Positions 63,843 through 64,000 of a stretch of 64,000 bases of DNA are shown here, one piece after another. Both the position numbers and the translations under genes were made by a program. The notes below the pieces were generated by a model that had not been told where the DNA came from, did no database searches, and saw only the letters and a list, made by a program, of their open reading frames with translations. This stretch comes from Urophycis tenuis (Eukaryota > Chordata > Actinopteri > Gadiformes > Phycidae). Position 1 is the first letter of the stretch; every line of letters begins with the position of its first letter. The stretch covers positions 3,957,638 to 4,021,637 of the forward strand of contig JAXIVH010000030.1 of NCBI GenBank assembly GCA_036785325.1, read 5' to 3'.

Positions 63843-64000
63843 GTACATTTGATTGACTTGACTTGACTTTTGTAGCCTCATGACTGGTAAAAAGTACTTT
63901 TCAATTCGAATCGAATTGAATCGAATTGAATTGAATCGAATCGAATCGCTACCCTCCGAATCGTAATTGAATTGAATCGTGAGGGCATTGCCAATGCACA

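Larger units (their letters stand above)
61046..64000 (+). mobile_element. hAT DNA transposon, right end beyond window
   Basis: The left end is taken at TAGTGCTGTCAAC, a hAT-like terminus, followed by repeated ATCGATTC-type subterminal motifs (61063-61138). The right side (63900-63985) has a dense cluster of GAATCGAATTGAATC motifs in mirrored orientation. The last bases of the window resemble the inverted left subterminal region, so the terminal inverted repeat should close within a few tens of bases past 64000. An 8-bp target duplication could not be checked. Confidence 0.8.

Overview
The window is vertebrate nuclear DNA, almost certainly from a ray-finned fish. The genes have short exons with GT-AG introns. 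Fish-type tRNA-derived SINEs, a mermaid/DANA-type SINE, LINE 3' tails, hAT and Harbinger elements and many long dinucleotide arrays lie between them. The species cannot be fixed from the sequence; the very high microsatellite load recalls gadiform fish, but that is only an impression.

Layout. (1) 1-17.7 kb, + strand: the 3' two thirds of a collagen XXVIII alpha-1 gene (col28a1). It has 16 Gly-X-Y exons, a short linker exon, a one-exon VWA domain, two acidic/proline-rich linker exons and a terminal Kunitz exon, then a poly(A) signal at 17658. The N-terminal VWA domain and the first part of the triple helix lie upstream of base 1. (2) 18.0-19.6 kb, - strand: c1galt1 (core 1 beta-1,3-galactosyltransferase), complete in three coding exons and convergent with col28a1, the same tail-to-tail arrangement as in mammals. 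(3) 22.86-26.99 kb, + strand: sdhaf3 (SDH assembly factor 3), two exons. (4) 27.1-60.3 kb: no protein-coding host gene that I can recognise. It holds a decayed Ty3/gypsy pol remnant, LINE tails, SINEs, MITEs, a 15-unit 12-bp minisatellite, an old tandem duplication at about 47.2-55 kb, and unique stretches that may be regulatory. (5) 60.3-64.0 kb: a Harbinger fragment followed by an apparently intact hAT transposon with a two-exon BED-finger transposase; its right end lies just past the window.

The three host genes do not form one pathway. They are a secreted matrix collagen, a Golgi O-glycosylation enzyme and a mitochondrial complex II assembly factor. Their linkage is an old vertebrate neighbourhood: in mouse Sdhaf3, Tac1, Asns, C1galt1 and Col28a1 lie close together. 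I see no tac1 or asns between c1galt1 and sdhaf3 here, and sdhaf3 is inverted relative to the mouse order.

The most interesting signals are: a col28a1 intron that starts with a (CA)n array and ends with a (GT)n array, so its two splice sites could be brought together by RNA pairing; an exon-locked Gly-X-Gly interruption repeated in 12 of 16 collagen exons; clustered one-base homopolymer expansions in the first two collagen exons; a diverged tandem duplication in the gene desert; and the intact hAT transposase. I found no convincing new multi-gene system.
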